From assembly GCF_000243395.2 (NCBI RefSeq), contig NZ_CM001484.1, positions 1,165,568-1,229,567 of the forward strand: a stretch of DNA of 64,000 bases. Direction: 5' to 3'. The number at the start of each line of letters is the position of its first letter. Position 1 is the first letter of the stretch. Position numbers and translations under genes: made by a program. Under the pieces are notes generated by a model, which saw nothing but the letters and a program-made list of their open reading frames with translations, did no database searches and was not told the origin of the DNA. Below, in pieces: positions 20,225 to 27,952 of this stretch. Source of the DNA: Saccharomonospora glauca K62. GTDB taxonomy: Bacteria; Actinomycetota; Actinomycetes; Mycobacteriales; Pseudonocardiaceae.

Positions 20225-22413
20225 CGGCTCGGTTTCAGCTCGCGTTCGTCGCCGCTGCCGCCGTCCGTGCCTCGGGTGAGTTTCTCGCCCTCCACGTCAA
20301 CGTTGGGCAGGATGCGGTTCAGCCAGCGCGGCAGCCACCACGCGCTGCGGCCGAGCAACGACATCAGCGCGGGCACCAGGGTCATTCGTACCACGAAGGC
20401 GTCCACGGCCACCCCGACCGCGAGCGCGAACCCGATCGACTGGATCAGGATCGACTCGGCGAGGACGAAGCCGGCGAACACGCTGGTCATGATGAGCGCG
20501 GCGGCCACGACCACACGTGAGCCGTGCTTGAAACCGGTGATCATGGCTTGGTTCGGCGTGCTGCCGTGGACGTACTCCTCGCGCATGCGCGTCACCAGGA
20601 ACATCTGGTAGTCCATCGCGAGCCCGAACAGCACGCCGATCAGCAGGATCGGCAACACGCTCATGACCGGCCCGGTGGCGTCGACGCCGAGCAGGTCGCC
20701 GAGCCAGCCCCACTGGAACACGGCCACCACCGCGCCGAACGTGGCGCCGACGGAGCCGAGGAATCCCAGCGTCGCCGACAGCGGCACGAGCAGCGATCGG
20801 AACACGATCATCAGCAGGATGAAGGCCAGCCCGACGACCAGGGCCAGGTAGGGCAGCAGGGCGTCGGACATCCGCTGCGAGATGTCGATGTTCATGGCCG
20901 TGGCCCCGGTGACCGACATGGAGGCGCCGGTGTCGGCCCGCAGCTCGTCGCGGAGGTCGCGGATGTCGGAGACGAGGTCCTCCGTCTCCTGGGACTCCGG
21001 ACCGCTCTTGGGGATCACCGTGAGCAACGCCGTGTCGTGTTCCCGGTTGAACTGCGGCGGCGTGACCATGGCGACGTCGTCGAGCGCACCGATGCGCTGC
21101 ATCGCGGTCTGCGCCGTGCCCCGGGGGTCCGACTCCACGTCGAGCACAACGACCAGCGGGCCGTTCAGGCCGGGGCCGAAACTTTCGCTGATCAGGTCGT
21201 AGGCCTTGTGCTGCGTCGAGTCGGGCGGTTCGGTGGCGTCGGTGGGCAGCCCGAGCCGCATGTCCGAGGCGGGGACGGCCAGGACCCCGAGACCGACCAC
21301 GGTCGCGAGCAGCGCCACGATGCGGCGGCGGGCGAGGAAGGAAGCCCACCGCTCGCCCATCGTCGGGCCCGACTTGCCCGCGCGGCGCAGGCCGGGGATG
21401 CGGCCGCCGAGCACCTTGGTGCCCGCGAAGCCGAGGACGGCGGGCAGCAGTGTGACGGCGATGAGCACGGCGACGGCGACGGTCGCCGAGGCCGCCAAGC
21501 CCATCTGGCCGAGGATGGGAATGCCCACCACGGTGAGCCCGGCCAGCGCGATGATAACGGTCAGACCGGCGAACACGACCGCCGAGCCCGCCGTCCCGAC
21601 GGCCGTGGCCGCGGCGTCCTCGGGGCTCGCGCCGTTCTCCAGCTCGGTGCGGTGGCGCGACACGATGAACAGCGCGTAGTCGATGCCGACGGCCAAGCCG
21701 ATCATCAGTGCGAGCACCGGGGTGTTGGCGTTGAGGTCGACGAATCCCGACAACGCGGTGATGCCCGCCATGCCGATACCGACGCCGATCAGCGCCGTGA
21801 AGAGCGGAAGTCCGGCCGCGATCAGTGATCCGAACGTCACGATGAGCACGATGGCGGCGATGATCACGCCGACGCCCTCGGTGGGCTGGGTGACCGGGAT
21901 GCCCTGCATGGCGTCCCCGCCGAACTCCACCGTCCAGCCCGCCGCACGGGTCGCCTCGGCGGTGGCTTCCAACGCCTCGCGGTCGGCGTCGGTCACCTCC
22001 GTCGAGGACACCTGGTAGACGACCTGGATCAGGGCGAGCGACCCATCGGGTGCGATCGACTTCGCTTGGAACGGGTCGACGGCGGTGGCGACGTTCGGCG
22101 CCTCGCTCAGGTCCCGAACGAGTCCGGCGATCACCTTCGGGTCGAGCTGCTCACCCTCGGGCGGGGCCACGGCGACGTTCACCGTGCCTTTGCCGACCCC
22201 GGCCTCGGGGAACTTCTCCTCCAGGCGGTCGATGGTCTGCTGTGCTTCCGTGCCGGGAATGGTCACGGAGTTGGTGGTCTGTCCGGACAGCGTGAAGGCG
22301 CCGACCCCGAAGACCACGAGTAGCAGCACCCACAGGCTGGTGACCAGGCGGCGTCGCCGGAAGGACGCGCGGCCGAGTCTGGCAAGGAATGTGGCCAAGA
22401 CGAAAGCTCCCAA
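20221..22413 (-). CDS. MMPL-family RND-type membrane transporter
   Basis: 730-residue inner-membrane exporter of the MMPL/RND type with twelve predicted helices in two repeats. The first helix (LVTSLWVLLLVVFGVGAF) precedes a periplasmic domain; helices around MIGLAVGIDYALFIVSRHR in repeat one and GVLFGLAMDYQMFLVTRMREEY in repeat two carry the Asp-Tyr pairs of the proton-relay site. A TetR gene is divergent, with a palindromic operator between the promoters, so a small lipophilic inducer is likely. Start TTG 22413 or TTG 22398 (second gives MATFLARLGR). Substrate unknown: lipid export and drug efflux are both plausible. Confidence 0.9.
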   Translation of the reverse strand: MGAFVLATFLARLGRASFRRRRLVTSLWVLLLVVFGVGAFTLSGQTTNSVTIPGTEAQQTIDRLEEKFPEAGVGKGTVNVAVAPPEGEQLDPKVIAGLVRDLSEAPNVATAVDPFQAKSIAPDGSLALIQVVYQVSSTEVTDADREALEATAEATRAAGWTVEFGGDAMQGIPVTQPTEGVGVIIAAIVLIVTFGSLIAAGLPLFTALIGVGIGMAGITALSGFVDLNANTPVLALMIGLAVGIDYALFIVSRHRTELENGASPEDAAATAVGTAGSAVVFAGLTVIIALAGLTVVGIPILGQMGLAASATVAVAVLIAVTLLPAVLGFAGTKVLGGRIPGLRRAGKSGPTMGERWASFLARRRIVALLATVVGLGVLAVPASDMRLGLPTDATEPPDSTQHKAYDLISESFGPGLNGPLVVVLDVESDPRGTAQTAMQRIGALDDVAMVTPPQFNREHDTALLTVIPKSGPESQETEDLVSDIRDLRDELRADTGASMSVTGATAMNIDISQRMSDALLPYLALVVGLAFILLMIVFRSLLVPLSATLGFLGSVGATFGAVVAVFQWGWLGDLLGVDATGPVMSVLPILLIGVLFGLAMDYQMFLVTRMREEYVHGSTPNQAMITGFKHGSRVVVAAALIMTSVFAGFVLAESILIQSIGFALAVGVAVDAFVVRMTLVPALMSLLGRSAWWLPRWLNRILPNVDVEGEKLTRGTDGGSGDERELKPSR

Positions 22414-22445
22414 CGTGAACGAAATTCACGGAAGTACAGCACCGA

Positions 22446-22490
22446 ATGCTAGCCGATCGGCAAGTAGCTTTTAAGCCGATCGGATAGTGT
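22446..22490. promoter_or_regulatory. Divergent promoters with a TetR-type operator
   Basis: Arms CTAGCCGATCGG (22449-22460) and CCGATCGGATAG (22476-22487) form an inverted repeat with one mismatch and a 15-nt spacer; each arm also holds the palindrome CCGATCGG. Minus-strand TAGCAT (22446-22451) and plus-strand TAGTGT (22485-22490) lie at the two outer edges, so the regulator would cover both -10 boxes. Confidence 0.65.
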
Positions 22491-22592
22491 GTGACCCGGG
22501 GAACAGCGTCCGAAACCAGCTGGAGTGGTGTGGGTGAGGTGCGCCCCGACGCGGTGCGCGGCGTAGGGTCGGAGTGTTTGTGAGGAGGAAGG

Positions 22593-23210
22593 ATGAGTGG
22601 CGACACCGTTGCCGAGGACACCCGGTCCCGCCTGCTTGCCACGGCGTTGAAGCTGTTCAGCGAGCATGGGGTGGGGGGAACGTCGTTGCAGATGATCGCC
22701 GACGAACTCGGCGTGACGAAGGCGGCCGTCTACTACCACTTCAAGACCAAGGACGAGATAACCGAGGCCGTCGCCGCCCCGGCCCTGCAGGAGTTGCTCG
22801 CCCGCATGGACGAGGCCGAACGGCAACGCACCCGCGGCGCGCAGATCGATCACGCCCTCAGTGGATTCGTGGACCTCATCGTGCAGTACCGGTCGCTCAT
22901 CGCGTTGTTCAACAGCGATCCCGGCATCATCCGGGCCATCGACCGCTCGCTCAACGGGGTGGAGAACTTCGCCGCGCGCATGCGGAAGTTGCTCGTGGGA
23001 CCGGACCCGGACCTAGCCACCGCCCTCACCGCCAACGTTTTGTTGGCCGGGCTCGCGCTGGCCGGGGGCTCGCCGGAGCAGGCGCACCTCGACGACGAGA
23101 CGCTACGTGTGCACCTGTTCGACATCGGCCGACGCATGCTCGGACGGCCGAAGCGGCGCGGGTCGGCGAGGGCGGAAGGTAGTGCGAGCATGGGCGCGCA
23201 GGGGGCGTGA
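22593..23210 (+). CDS. TetR-family regulator, probable repressor of the MMPL gene
   Basis: 205-residue TetR-type protein. The N-terminal HTH is clear: TRSRLLATALKLFSEHGVGGTSLQMIADELGVTKAAVYYHFKTKDEI (split here only as a region, residues about 9-56). The ligand-binding half is helical and not assignable to a known ligand. GAGGAAGG precedes ATG 22593. Divergent from the MMPL gene with the dyad operator between, the classic layout for an efflux repressor that also controls itself. The last 25 residues (basic, then Gly/Ala-rich) look unconserved. Confidence 0.88.
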   Translation: MSGDTVAEDTRSRLLATALKLFSEHGVGGTSLQMIADELGVTKAAVYYHFKTKDEITEAVAAPALQELLARMDEAERQRTRGAQIDHALSGFVDLIVQYRSLIALFNSDPGIIRAIDRSLNGVENFAARMRKLLVGPDPDLATALTANVLLAGLALAGGSPEQAHLDDETLRVHLFDIGRRMLGRPKRRGSARAEGSASMGAQGA

Positions 23211-23221
23211 GCCGTCTGTTT

Positions 23222-23240
23222 CGTGGCTGATTCGGCCACG
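23222..23240. terminator. Hairpin between the TetR gene and the opposing gene
   Basis: Arms CGTGGC / GCCACG with a 7-nt loop, in the 69-bp gap between convergent genes. A second weaker dyad (TAGCG...CGCTA) follows. Confidence 0.4.
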
Positions 23241-23279
23241 GCCGTTCCGGAATTCGCTCGGTAGCGGAGTTCTCGGTCG

Positions 23280-23813
23280 CTACTGATCCAGCAAGCTGTC
23301 CGGATCGGGTTCCACCGGAGGGAAGGGATCCTTTCGCGGCAGGGGGCCGTCGGGGAAGTCGCCGCCCGGGGGAACGTAGATCACCTGGACGTTGCGTGCC
23401 CAGAAGAATATCTGGCGAGCATTGGCCTTGAAGATGAGGAAGGTCAAATCGATGGGCGCGAGGATGATGCCGATTATCACGCCTCCGAAGCCGACGGGGC
23501 TTCCCGTGTCGCCGTAGACCATGTAGAGGTTGTAACGGCGGTATCCCACGCTGCGGAACTGGTTAACGAAGTTGCTGGTCACCCATATGATGGCGAGGGC
23601 TAGAAGGATCGCCGACAGGAACAGGTAGAGGAACATCGAGAGAAGAAGCCCCATAAGGTGACTTGTGTCGCTGACGACGAATGAGACGAATTCTGAGATG
23701 AGCACTTCATTGGTAATGTAGAACAGAAACGCGATCATTATGTCGAAAAGCATCGCTTTTCGAACCTCGGACTTCTCGGCCAATCGCCACGTTTGCCCCG
23801 ATGCTTCCGACAT
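23280..23813 (-). CDS. Membrane protein of unknown function, low GC
   Basis: 177-residue protein that I cannot place. It has about four hydrophobic segments: AMLFDIMIAFLFYITNEVLI, LLLSMFLYLFLSAILLALAI, a weaker one near GFGGVIIGIILAP and LTFLIFKANARQIFFWA, followed by a Pro/Asp-rich cytoplasmic-looking tail ending DPDSLLDQ. ATG 23813 has GGAGGG upstream. Base use differs from its neighbours: many AT-rich codons (ATT, ATA, TTG, AAT, TTT) in a GC-rich genome, which suggests recent acquisition or relaxed selection. It converges on the TetR gene. No partner gene indicates a function. Confidence 0.7.
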   Translation of the reverse strand: MSEASGQTWRLAEKSEVRKAMLFDIMIAFLFYITNEVLISEFVSFVVSDTSHLMGLLLSMFLYLFLSAILLALAIIWVTSNFVNQFRSVGYRRYNLYMVYGDTGSPVGFGGVIIGIILAPIDLTFLIFKANARQIFFWARNVQVIYVPPGGDFPDGPLPRKDPFPPVEPDPDSLLDQ

Positions 23814-23917
23814 GGTGTTCCCTCCCCCAGGAGAAATAGAAAACTGAGACGTTGGTCGGGGGAGTCGGATAGTATCAATTTGCCGAGTTTCTTTTCCCAG
23901 TTTTCCCTACTCCTTTA

Positions 23918-23952
23918 GGGGGATTTAGGGGGGTGGGGTGCCCGATCCGGGG
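23918..23952 (+). other. G-run cluster, possible G-quadruplex
   Basis: Four G-runs on the plus strand: 5 G at 23918, 6 G at 23928, 4 G at 23935 and 4 G at 23949 (last loop 10 nt). It lies between soxR and the low-GC membrane-protein gene, upstream of the latter, where it could affect promoter structure. Confidence 0.35.
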
Positions 23953-23984
23953 TGTTACTACGCAACCCGCGACGCGGTGTGACG

Positions 23985-24446
23985 TCAGATGCCGCCCTCG
24001 GACTTCGGCTTCAGACCCGGCGCGCCCGGCCCGAGGGCCGCGATCTTGTCGTCCGGGTTGTTGAGAGCACACGTGCGCAGTGACAAGCAGCCACAGCCGA
24101 CACAACCGGTAAGTTGATCACGCAGGCGCTGCAGCGCGTCGATGCGGGCGTCGAGTTCGGCCTGCCAGCTTCGCGACAACCTCGCCCAGTCGGCCTTCGT
24201 GGGCGCGTGATCGCGGGGCAGGGTGGCCAACGCCTCACCGATCTGCTCCAACGTCAGGCCGACGCGCTGGGCCGCCCGGATGAACGCGATCCTCCGCAGC
24301 ACGGACCGCGGGTATCGGCGCTGGTTGCCCGCGGTCCGCTCGGCGAAGATCAGGCCGCGGTCCTCGTAGAACCGGAGAGCGGTGTGCGGCACACCGCTGC
24401 GTCGGGCGACCTGCCCGATGGTGAGATGGTCGGCGAGCTTCGGCAC
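23985..24446 (-). CDS. soxR: SoxR, redox-sensing MerR-family activator
   Basis: 153-residue MerR-type regulator with a [2Fe-2S] site. HTH: LTIGQVARRSGVPHTALRFYEDRGLI; wing: RRYPRSVLRRI. The cluster motif CVGCGCLSLRTC has the C-x2-C-x-C-x5-C spacing of SoxR. GTG 24446 is chosen over longer upstream frames because the MerR fold starts there and because TACGGT ends 6 nt before it. In actinobacteria SoxR responds to redox-cycling compounds such as quinones or phenazines and controls a small regulon; no obvious target gene adjoins it here. Confidence 0.93.
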   Translation of the reverse strand: MPKLADHLTIGQVARRSGVPHTALRFYEDRGLIFAERTAGNQRRYPRSVLRRIAFIRAAQRVGLTLEQIGEALATLPRDHAPTKADWARLSRSWQAELDARIDALQRLRDQLTGCVGCGCLSLRTCALNNPDDKIAALGPGAPGLKPKSEGGI

Positions 24447-24452
24447 GCCATC

Positions 24453-24458
24453 ACCGTA
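24453..24458 (-). promoter_or_regulatory. -10 box of leaderless type before soxR
   Basis: TACGGT on the minus strand, 6 nt before GTG 24446. A short CGAGC-TAAG-GCTCG hairpin overlapping the stop of the upstream gene lies just before it. Confidence 0.4.
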
Positions 24459-24481
24459 CCCGAACCTCCAGCAAGGTCGAG

Positions 24482-25297
24482 CTAAGGCTCGGCGACATGT
24501 CGCCGGTACGACTCGATCACCTTTCGCAACGCCACCTCGCCGGGCAGGCTCCACAACTCGGCGTTGAAGACCTCGACCTCGATGGGCCCCCGGTATCCCG
24601 CGGCCTCCACACGGGACCGCAGCCCACGGTGGTCCACGGGGCCCTCACCCGGCAACGCGCGAGCCAGCAACGGGTCGGTGAACGGCACGAGCGGGTCGCA
24701 CACGTGGAAGCCCAAAATGCGTTCGCCGGCCCTCGCGATGGAGGCCTCGACCTCCGGGTCCCACCACACGTGGAACTCGTCCACCACCACGCCGACGACC
24801 TCGGCCGGATGCTCCTCGGCGAGGTCCAGCGCCTGCGCGAGCGTGGAGAGGACCGACCGGTCGACGCACTGCATGGGGTGCAAGGGTTCGAGTCCCAGGC
24901 GGACCCCGCGTTCCCGCGCGTACGGGGCGAGCTCGCCCACGGCGTCGGCCACCCGCTGCCGGGAGGCCGCGAGGTCGTTGTCCGCGATCCCGCCCACCAC
25001 GAGCACGAGGACGTCCGTGCCCAGGGCCGCGGCCTCGTCGATGGCCCGTCGGGTGTCGGCCACGCCGTCGACGGGCTCGCCCTCCGGTGTCACCCCGGTG
25101 AGAAAGCCCCCGCGGCACAGCGAGGACACCTTGACGCCGTAGCGCTTCAGCAACCGGACCGTCTCGGCGACGCCGACTTCGGCGACCTTGTCGCGCCACA
25201 GCCCGATCCACTCCACGCCGGCCTCGGCACAGCCCGCGACCGCCTCGGGCAGCGACCACGACTTGGTGCTGATCTGGTTCAGACTCAGCCGGTTCAC
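24482..25297 (-). CDS. Xylose-isomerase-like TIM-barrel protein
   Basis: 271-residue sugar phosphate isomerase/epimerase (AP endonuclease 2-like TIM barrel). Candidate metal ligands lie in LGLEPLHPMQC (Glu), VVDEFHVWWD (Asp, His), GFHVCDP (His) and the C-terminal IEVEVF (Glu). Proteins of this fold isomerise or epimerise sugars, keto-sugars and inositols; the substrate cannot be read off. Last gene of the minus-strand arm LacI, enolase-like, DUF993, TIM barrel. GTG 25297 overlaps the DUF993 stop (GTGA), so it is translated together with it. Not exported. Confidence 0.85.
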   Translation of the reverse strand: MNRLSLNQISTKSWSLPEAVAGCAEAGVEWIGLWRDKVAEVGVAETVRLLKRYGVKVSSLCRGGFLTGVTPEGEPVDGVADTRRAIDEAAALGTDVLVLVVGGIADNDLAASRQRVADAVGELAPYARERGVRLGLEPLHPMQCVDRSVLSTLAQALDLAEEHPAEVVGVVVDEFHVWWDPEVEASIARAGERILGFHVCDPLVPFTDPLLARALPGEGPVDHRGLRSRVEAAGYRGPIEVEVFNAELWSLPGEVALRKVIESYRRHVAEP

Positions 25298-26454
25298 AGG
25301 CTCACCCCCGCCGCCTCCAGCAGTGGCCGCATCCGCGCGACGGCCAACTCCGGATCGGGCAGCACACCCGCGCGGTCGGCCAGGCGCAGCACCTCGGACA
25401 GATGGACGATCGAGCGGGCCGACTCCAGGCCGCCGATCATGCGGAAGTGCCGTTGGTGACCCGACAGGTAGGCCAGGAACACCACACCCACCTTGTAGTG
25501 CCGAGTGGGTTCCCGGAAGATCTCGCGCGACAGCGCCACCGTGGGTTCCAGAAGTTCGGTGAAGCCCGCGCGATCGCCTTCGTCGAGGCGGGCCAGCGCC
25601 GCCCCCGCCACGGGGGCGATCGGGTCGAAGATGCCGAGCAGCGCCTCGCTGTGGCCGTCGTCGTCGCCCGCGATGAGTTCGGGGTAGTGGAAGTCGTCAC
25701 CGGTGTAGCAGGCGACGCCTTCGGGCAGGGAGGCGCGGAATCGGCGTTCCACCTCGGCGTCGAGCACCGACACCTTCACCCCGGCGACCACGGAGGCGTG
25801 CTCGGCGCAGAGCGCGGCGAGTTCGTCGGCGGCCGCGGTGACGTCGCGGTGGCCCCAGTAGCCGGTGAGCGCGGGATCGAACTGCTCGCCCAGCCAGTGC
25901 AGCAACACCGGGCTCGTGGCTTCCGAGAGCAGGGCGCCGTACGCGCGGTGGTAGTCGTCCGGGCTCGTCGCGGTGGCCGCGAGCGCGCGACTGGCCATGA
26001 CGACGGGGATCGCGCCCTCGCCGCTGACGAACTCCAGTTGTTCCCGCCAGGCGGCCACGACGTCGTCGATCGTGGCGGGGCCCTCGGGGAGTTGGTCGGT
26101 GCCCACGCCCGCGACCCACGCGCCACCGCAGGCCTTCGCCTCGGCGCCCGTGCGGCGGACCAGTTCGGTGGTGGTCGGCCAGTCGAGTCCCATACCGCGT
26201 TGGGCGGTGTCCATGGCCTCGGCCACGCCGAGTCCGCACGACCACAGGTGGTGGCGGAAGGCGAGGGTGCTGTCCCAGTCGAGCGCGACGGTGTGTGTGG
26301 GGTCGTGTCCGGCAAGGGGGTCGGCGACCACGTGGGCGGCTGCGTAGGCGATGCGGGTCGAGGCCGGGGCTCCCGACGGGGTGGGGACGCTCCGGCCGGA
26401 GGGCGACCACGTCTCCAGCGTCCCGTCGGGTCTCGGCAGTGGTATGGCGACCAT
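25294..26454 (-). CDS. DUF993 family aldolase-like protein
   Basis: 386-residue member of DUF993, distantly related to dihydrodipicolinate synthase-type aldolases. Visible features: VALDWDSTLAFRHHLWSCG, AWREQLEFV, a central VLLHWLGEQFDPALTGYWG and the late RHYKVGVVFLAYLSGHQ, whose Lys could form a Schiff base by analogy. Family members lie with Gfo/Idh oxidoreductases and TIM-barrel isomerases in other actinobacteria, which suggests carbon-carbon bond cleavage in the breakdown of an oxidised sugar or cyclitol; that is inference. Two tandem LacI-type operators precede ATG 26454 by about 15-40 bp, so expression starts there under LacI control. Confidence 0.8.
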   Translation of the reverse strand: MVAIPLPRPDGTLETWSPSGRSVPTPSGAPASTRIAYAAAHVVADPLAGHDPTHTVALDWDSTLAFRHHLWSCGLGVAEAMDTAQRGMGLDWPTTTELVRRTGAEAKACGGAWVAGVGTDQLPEGPATIDDVVAAWREQLEFVSGEGAIPVVMASRALAATATSPDDYHRAYGALLSEATSPVLLHWLGEQFDPALTGYWGHRDVTAAADELAALCAEHASVVAGVKVSVLDAEVERRFRASLPEGVACYTGDDFHYPELIAGDDDGHSEALLGIFDPIAPVAGAALARLDEGDRAGFTELLEPTVALSREIFREPTRHYKVGVVFLAYLSGHQRHFRMIGGLESARSIVHLSEVLRLADRAGVLPDPELAVARMRPLLEAAGVSL

Positions 26455-26468
26455 CTACCCTCCATAGT

Positions 26469-26494
26469 GAAAGCGTTTTCTAGAAAGCGTTTTC
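26469..26494. promoter_or_regulatory. Tandem LacI-type operators upstream of the DUF993 gene
   Basis: Two identical 12-mers GAAAGCGTTTTC at 26469-26480 and 26483-26494, start to start 14 bp. They have the CG-centred near-palindrome typical of LacI-family operators. A matching pair lies at 29041-29065. Confidence 0.75.
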
Positions 26495-26547
26495 ACGAAC
26501 CATAGGGTAAGAGCCCGTGTGCGACAAGAGGTCGCCCCGAGCCCACC

Positions 26548-26631
26548 GTGTCCGCAAGTTAGGCACTCGTGTCCGCAGGTTGTGCACTCGTGTCCGCAAG
26601 TTGGGGACGGGTGTTTGCACTTCTCGTACGG
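26548..26631 (+). repeat. Left block of 21-bp repeats (four diverged units)
   Basis: Four head-to-tail 21-bp units at 26548, 26569, 26590 and 26611. The first three begin GTGTCCGCA, the fourth GTGTTTGCA. Units differ in their second half, so this block looks old. It is the same family as the right block, in opposite orientation. Confidence 0.8.
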
Positions 26632-26650
26632 AGATTGGAGGTCTAAGGGA

Positions 26651-26680
26651 GCGTGTCCGCGCCGTAGGCTGCGGACACGC
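26651..26680. repeat. Hairpin at the junction of the two repeat blocks
   Basis: Perfect 10-bp arms GCGTGTCCGC / GCGGACACGC with a 10-nt loop, made by one repeat core in each orientation. It is a strong fold in RNA or single-stranded DNA and could terminate the enolase-like gene read from the right. Confidence 0.75.
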
Positions 26681-26807
26681 GTACGGGATCTGCGGACACG
26701 CGTACGGGATCTGCGGACACGCGTACGGGATCTGCGGACACGCGTACGGGATCTGCGGACACGCGTACGGGATCTGCGGACACGCGTACGGGATCTGCGG
26801 ACACGCG
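26669..26807 (-). repeat. Right block of 21-bp repeats (six perfect units plus a partial)
   Basis: Six identical 21-bp units start at 26669, 26690, 26711, 26732, 26753 and 26774, each CTGCGGACACGCG followed by TACGGGAT; a 13-bp partial unit ends at 26807, 2 bp before the stop codon of the enolase-like gene. Read on the minus strand each unit begins GTGTCCGCA, so the block is inverted relative to the left block. Perfect identity points to recent expansion. Confidence 0.9.
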
Positions 26808-26809
26808 GG

Positions 26810-27952
26810 TTAGTCCAGGACGTTGATCGCCAGTTTTCTCACTGTTGGTTCGTCCACTGTCACGCCCAGGCCGGGGCCCGTCGGTACTCGCGCGACGCCG
26901 CCGTCGACCTCGACGCCGTCGGCGTAGACCGAGTCGACGAATTGCCTGCCGTTGAGATCCACCGGCGTGTCGATGCCGAACGCGCCGAACAGGTGCAGTG
27001 ACGCGGCGAGCCCGACGTCGGAGTCGGTGAGTCCCGATCCCATGAGCCGCACACCGCAGTCCTGCGCCAGGGAACACAACCGCCGCGACAGCGTGAGGCC
27101 CCCGCTGCGCTGCACTTTCGCGATGGCGACGTCCACGGCGTCGAGCCGCACGAACGTGGCGAGGTCGCTCGGATGCCGCAGGCTCTCGTCGAGGGCCACT
27201 GGCACGGGGGAGGCGTCCTTCAGCCGACGCAGCCCGACGATGTCGTTGGCGGGCAACGGTTGTTCGAACGCGGTCACGCCGAGCCGGTGCAGTTCGCGGC
27301 TCACGCGCAGGGCGGCGTCGACGCTGAGTCCCTGGTTCGCGTCCACCCACAGCGGCGCGTCGTCGCCCGCGGCCTCGCGTACGGCGGCGACCACGGCGAG
27401 GTCCTCGCGCTCGCCGCGCAGGCCGATCTTCACCTTGAACGCCTCGTAGCCCGCCGCCCGGCCTTCGGCGACGTGGTCGGCCACCTCGGAGGGGGCCTGC
27501 CCGGACACCATCCAGCCGAGCGTGAGCTCCTCGCGCCTGCGTTGTCCCCACAGGGTGCTGACGGGAACGCCGAGGGCTCGGCCGAGGAGGTCGTGCAACG
27601 CGGTGTCCACGGCGGCCTTGGCCAGCGGGGAGCCGATCGTGAAGCCGCGGTTGATCGCGCGATCGAACACGCTCGTGACGCCGTCGAGGTCCCAACACGG
27701 CCGCCCGAGCACGGCGGGCGCGAGGTAGCGGTCGATGGTCGTGACGATCGACTCCGCCGTCTCGTACGTCCACGCGGGAATGGGCGTGGCCTCGCCCCAG
27801 CCGCACACTCCGTCGGCGCTGACCTTCACCAGCACGCGCACGCTCGGTCGACCCGCCGTCGCCACCGCGCCGCCGGACACCCCGAACGAACGCAGCGTCG
27901 GCAGCGCGACGGCGAAGGTCTCCACCCGCTCGACGGTCAGTTCCGCGATCAC
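26810..27952 (-). CDS. Enolase-superfamily (muconate cycloisomerase/mandelate racemase type) enzyme
   Basis: 380-residue enolase-superfamily enzyme of the muconate-lactonising subgroup. N-terminal capping domain, then barrel motifs: FKVKIGL (Lys-x-Lys), LWVDANQG (metal Asp), FEQPLP (metal Glu), ALDES (metal Asp/Glu) and IAKVQRSGGL (opposite-face Lys). Such enzymes abstract a proton next to a carboxylate, so the substrate should be a carboxylic acid, for example an aldonate, a dipeptide or a muconate. Candidate roles are sugar-acid dehydration/epimerisation or dipeptide epimerisation. GTG 27952 overlaps the lacI stop. Downstream is the 21-bp repeat block, which separates it from DUF993. Confidence 0.85.
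   Translation of the reverse strand: MIAELTVERVETFAVALPTLRSFGVSGGAVATAGRPSVRVLVKVSADGVCGWGEATPIPAWTYETAESIVTTIDRYLAPAVLGRPCWDLDGVTSVFDRAINRGFTIGSPLAKAAVDTALHDLLGRALGVPVSTLWGQRRREELTLGWMVSGQAPSEVADHVAEGRAAGYEAFKVKIGLRGEREDLAVVAAVREAAGDDAPLWVDANQGLSVDAALRVSRELHRLGVTAFEQPLPANDIVGLRRLKDASPVPVALDESLRHPSDLATFVRLDAVDVAIAKVQRSGGLTLSRRLCSLAQDCGVRLMGSGLTDSDVGLAASLHLFGAFGIDTPVDLNGRQFVDSVYADGVEVDGGVARVPTGPGLGVTVDEPTVRKLAINVLD

Noticed and set aside
26548-26807. CRISPR array
   Set aside because: The units are directly adjacent, with no spacers between them and no cas genes nearby.
26517-26813. 98-codon frame encoding repeated CGHAYGI peptides
   Set aside because: It is only the translation of the 21-bp tandem repeats; no start signal or family, and the repeat period being a multiple of three keeps the frame open by chance.
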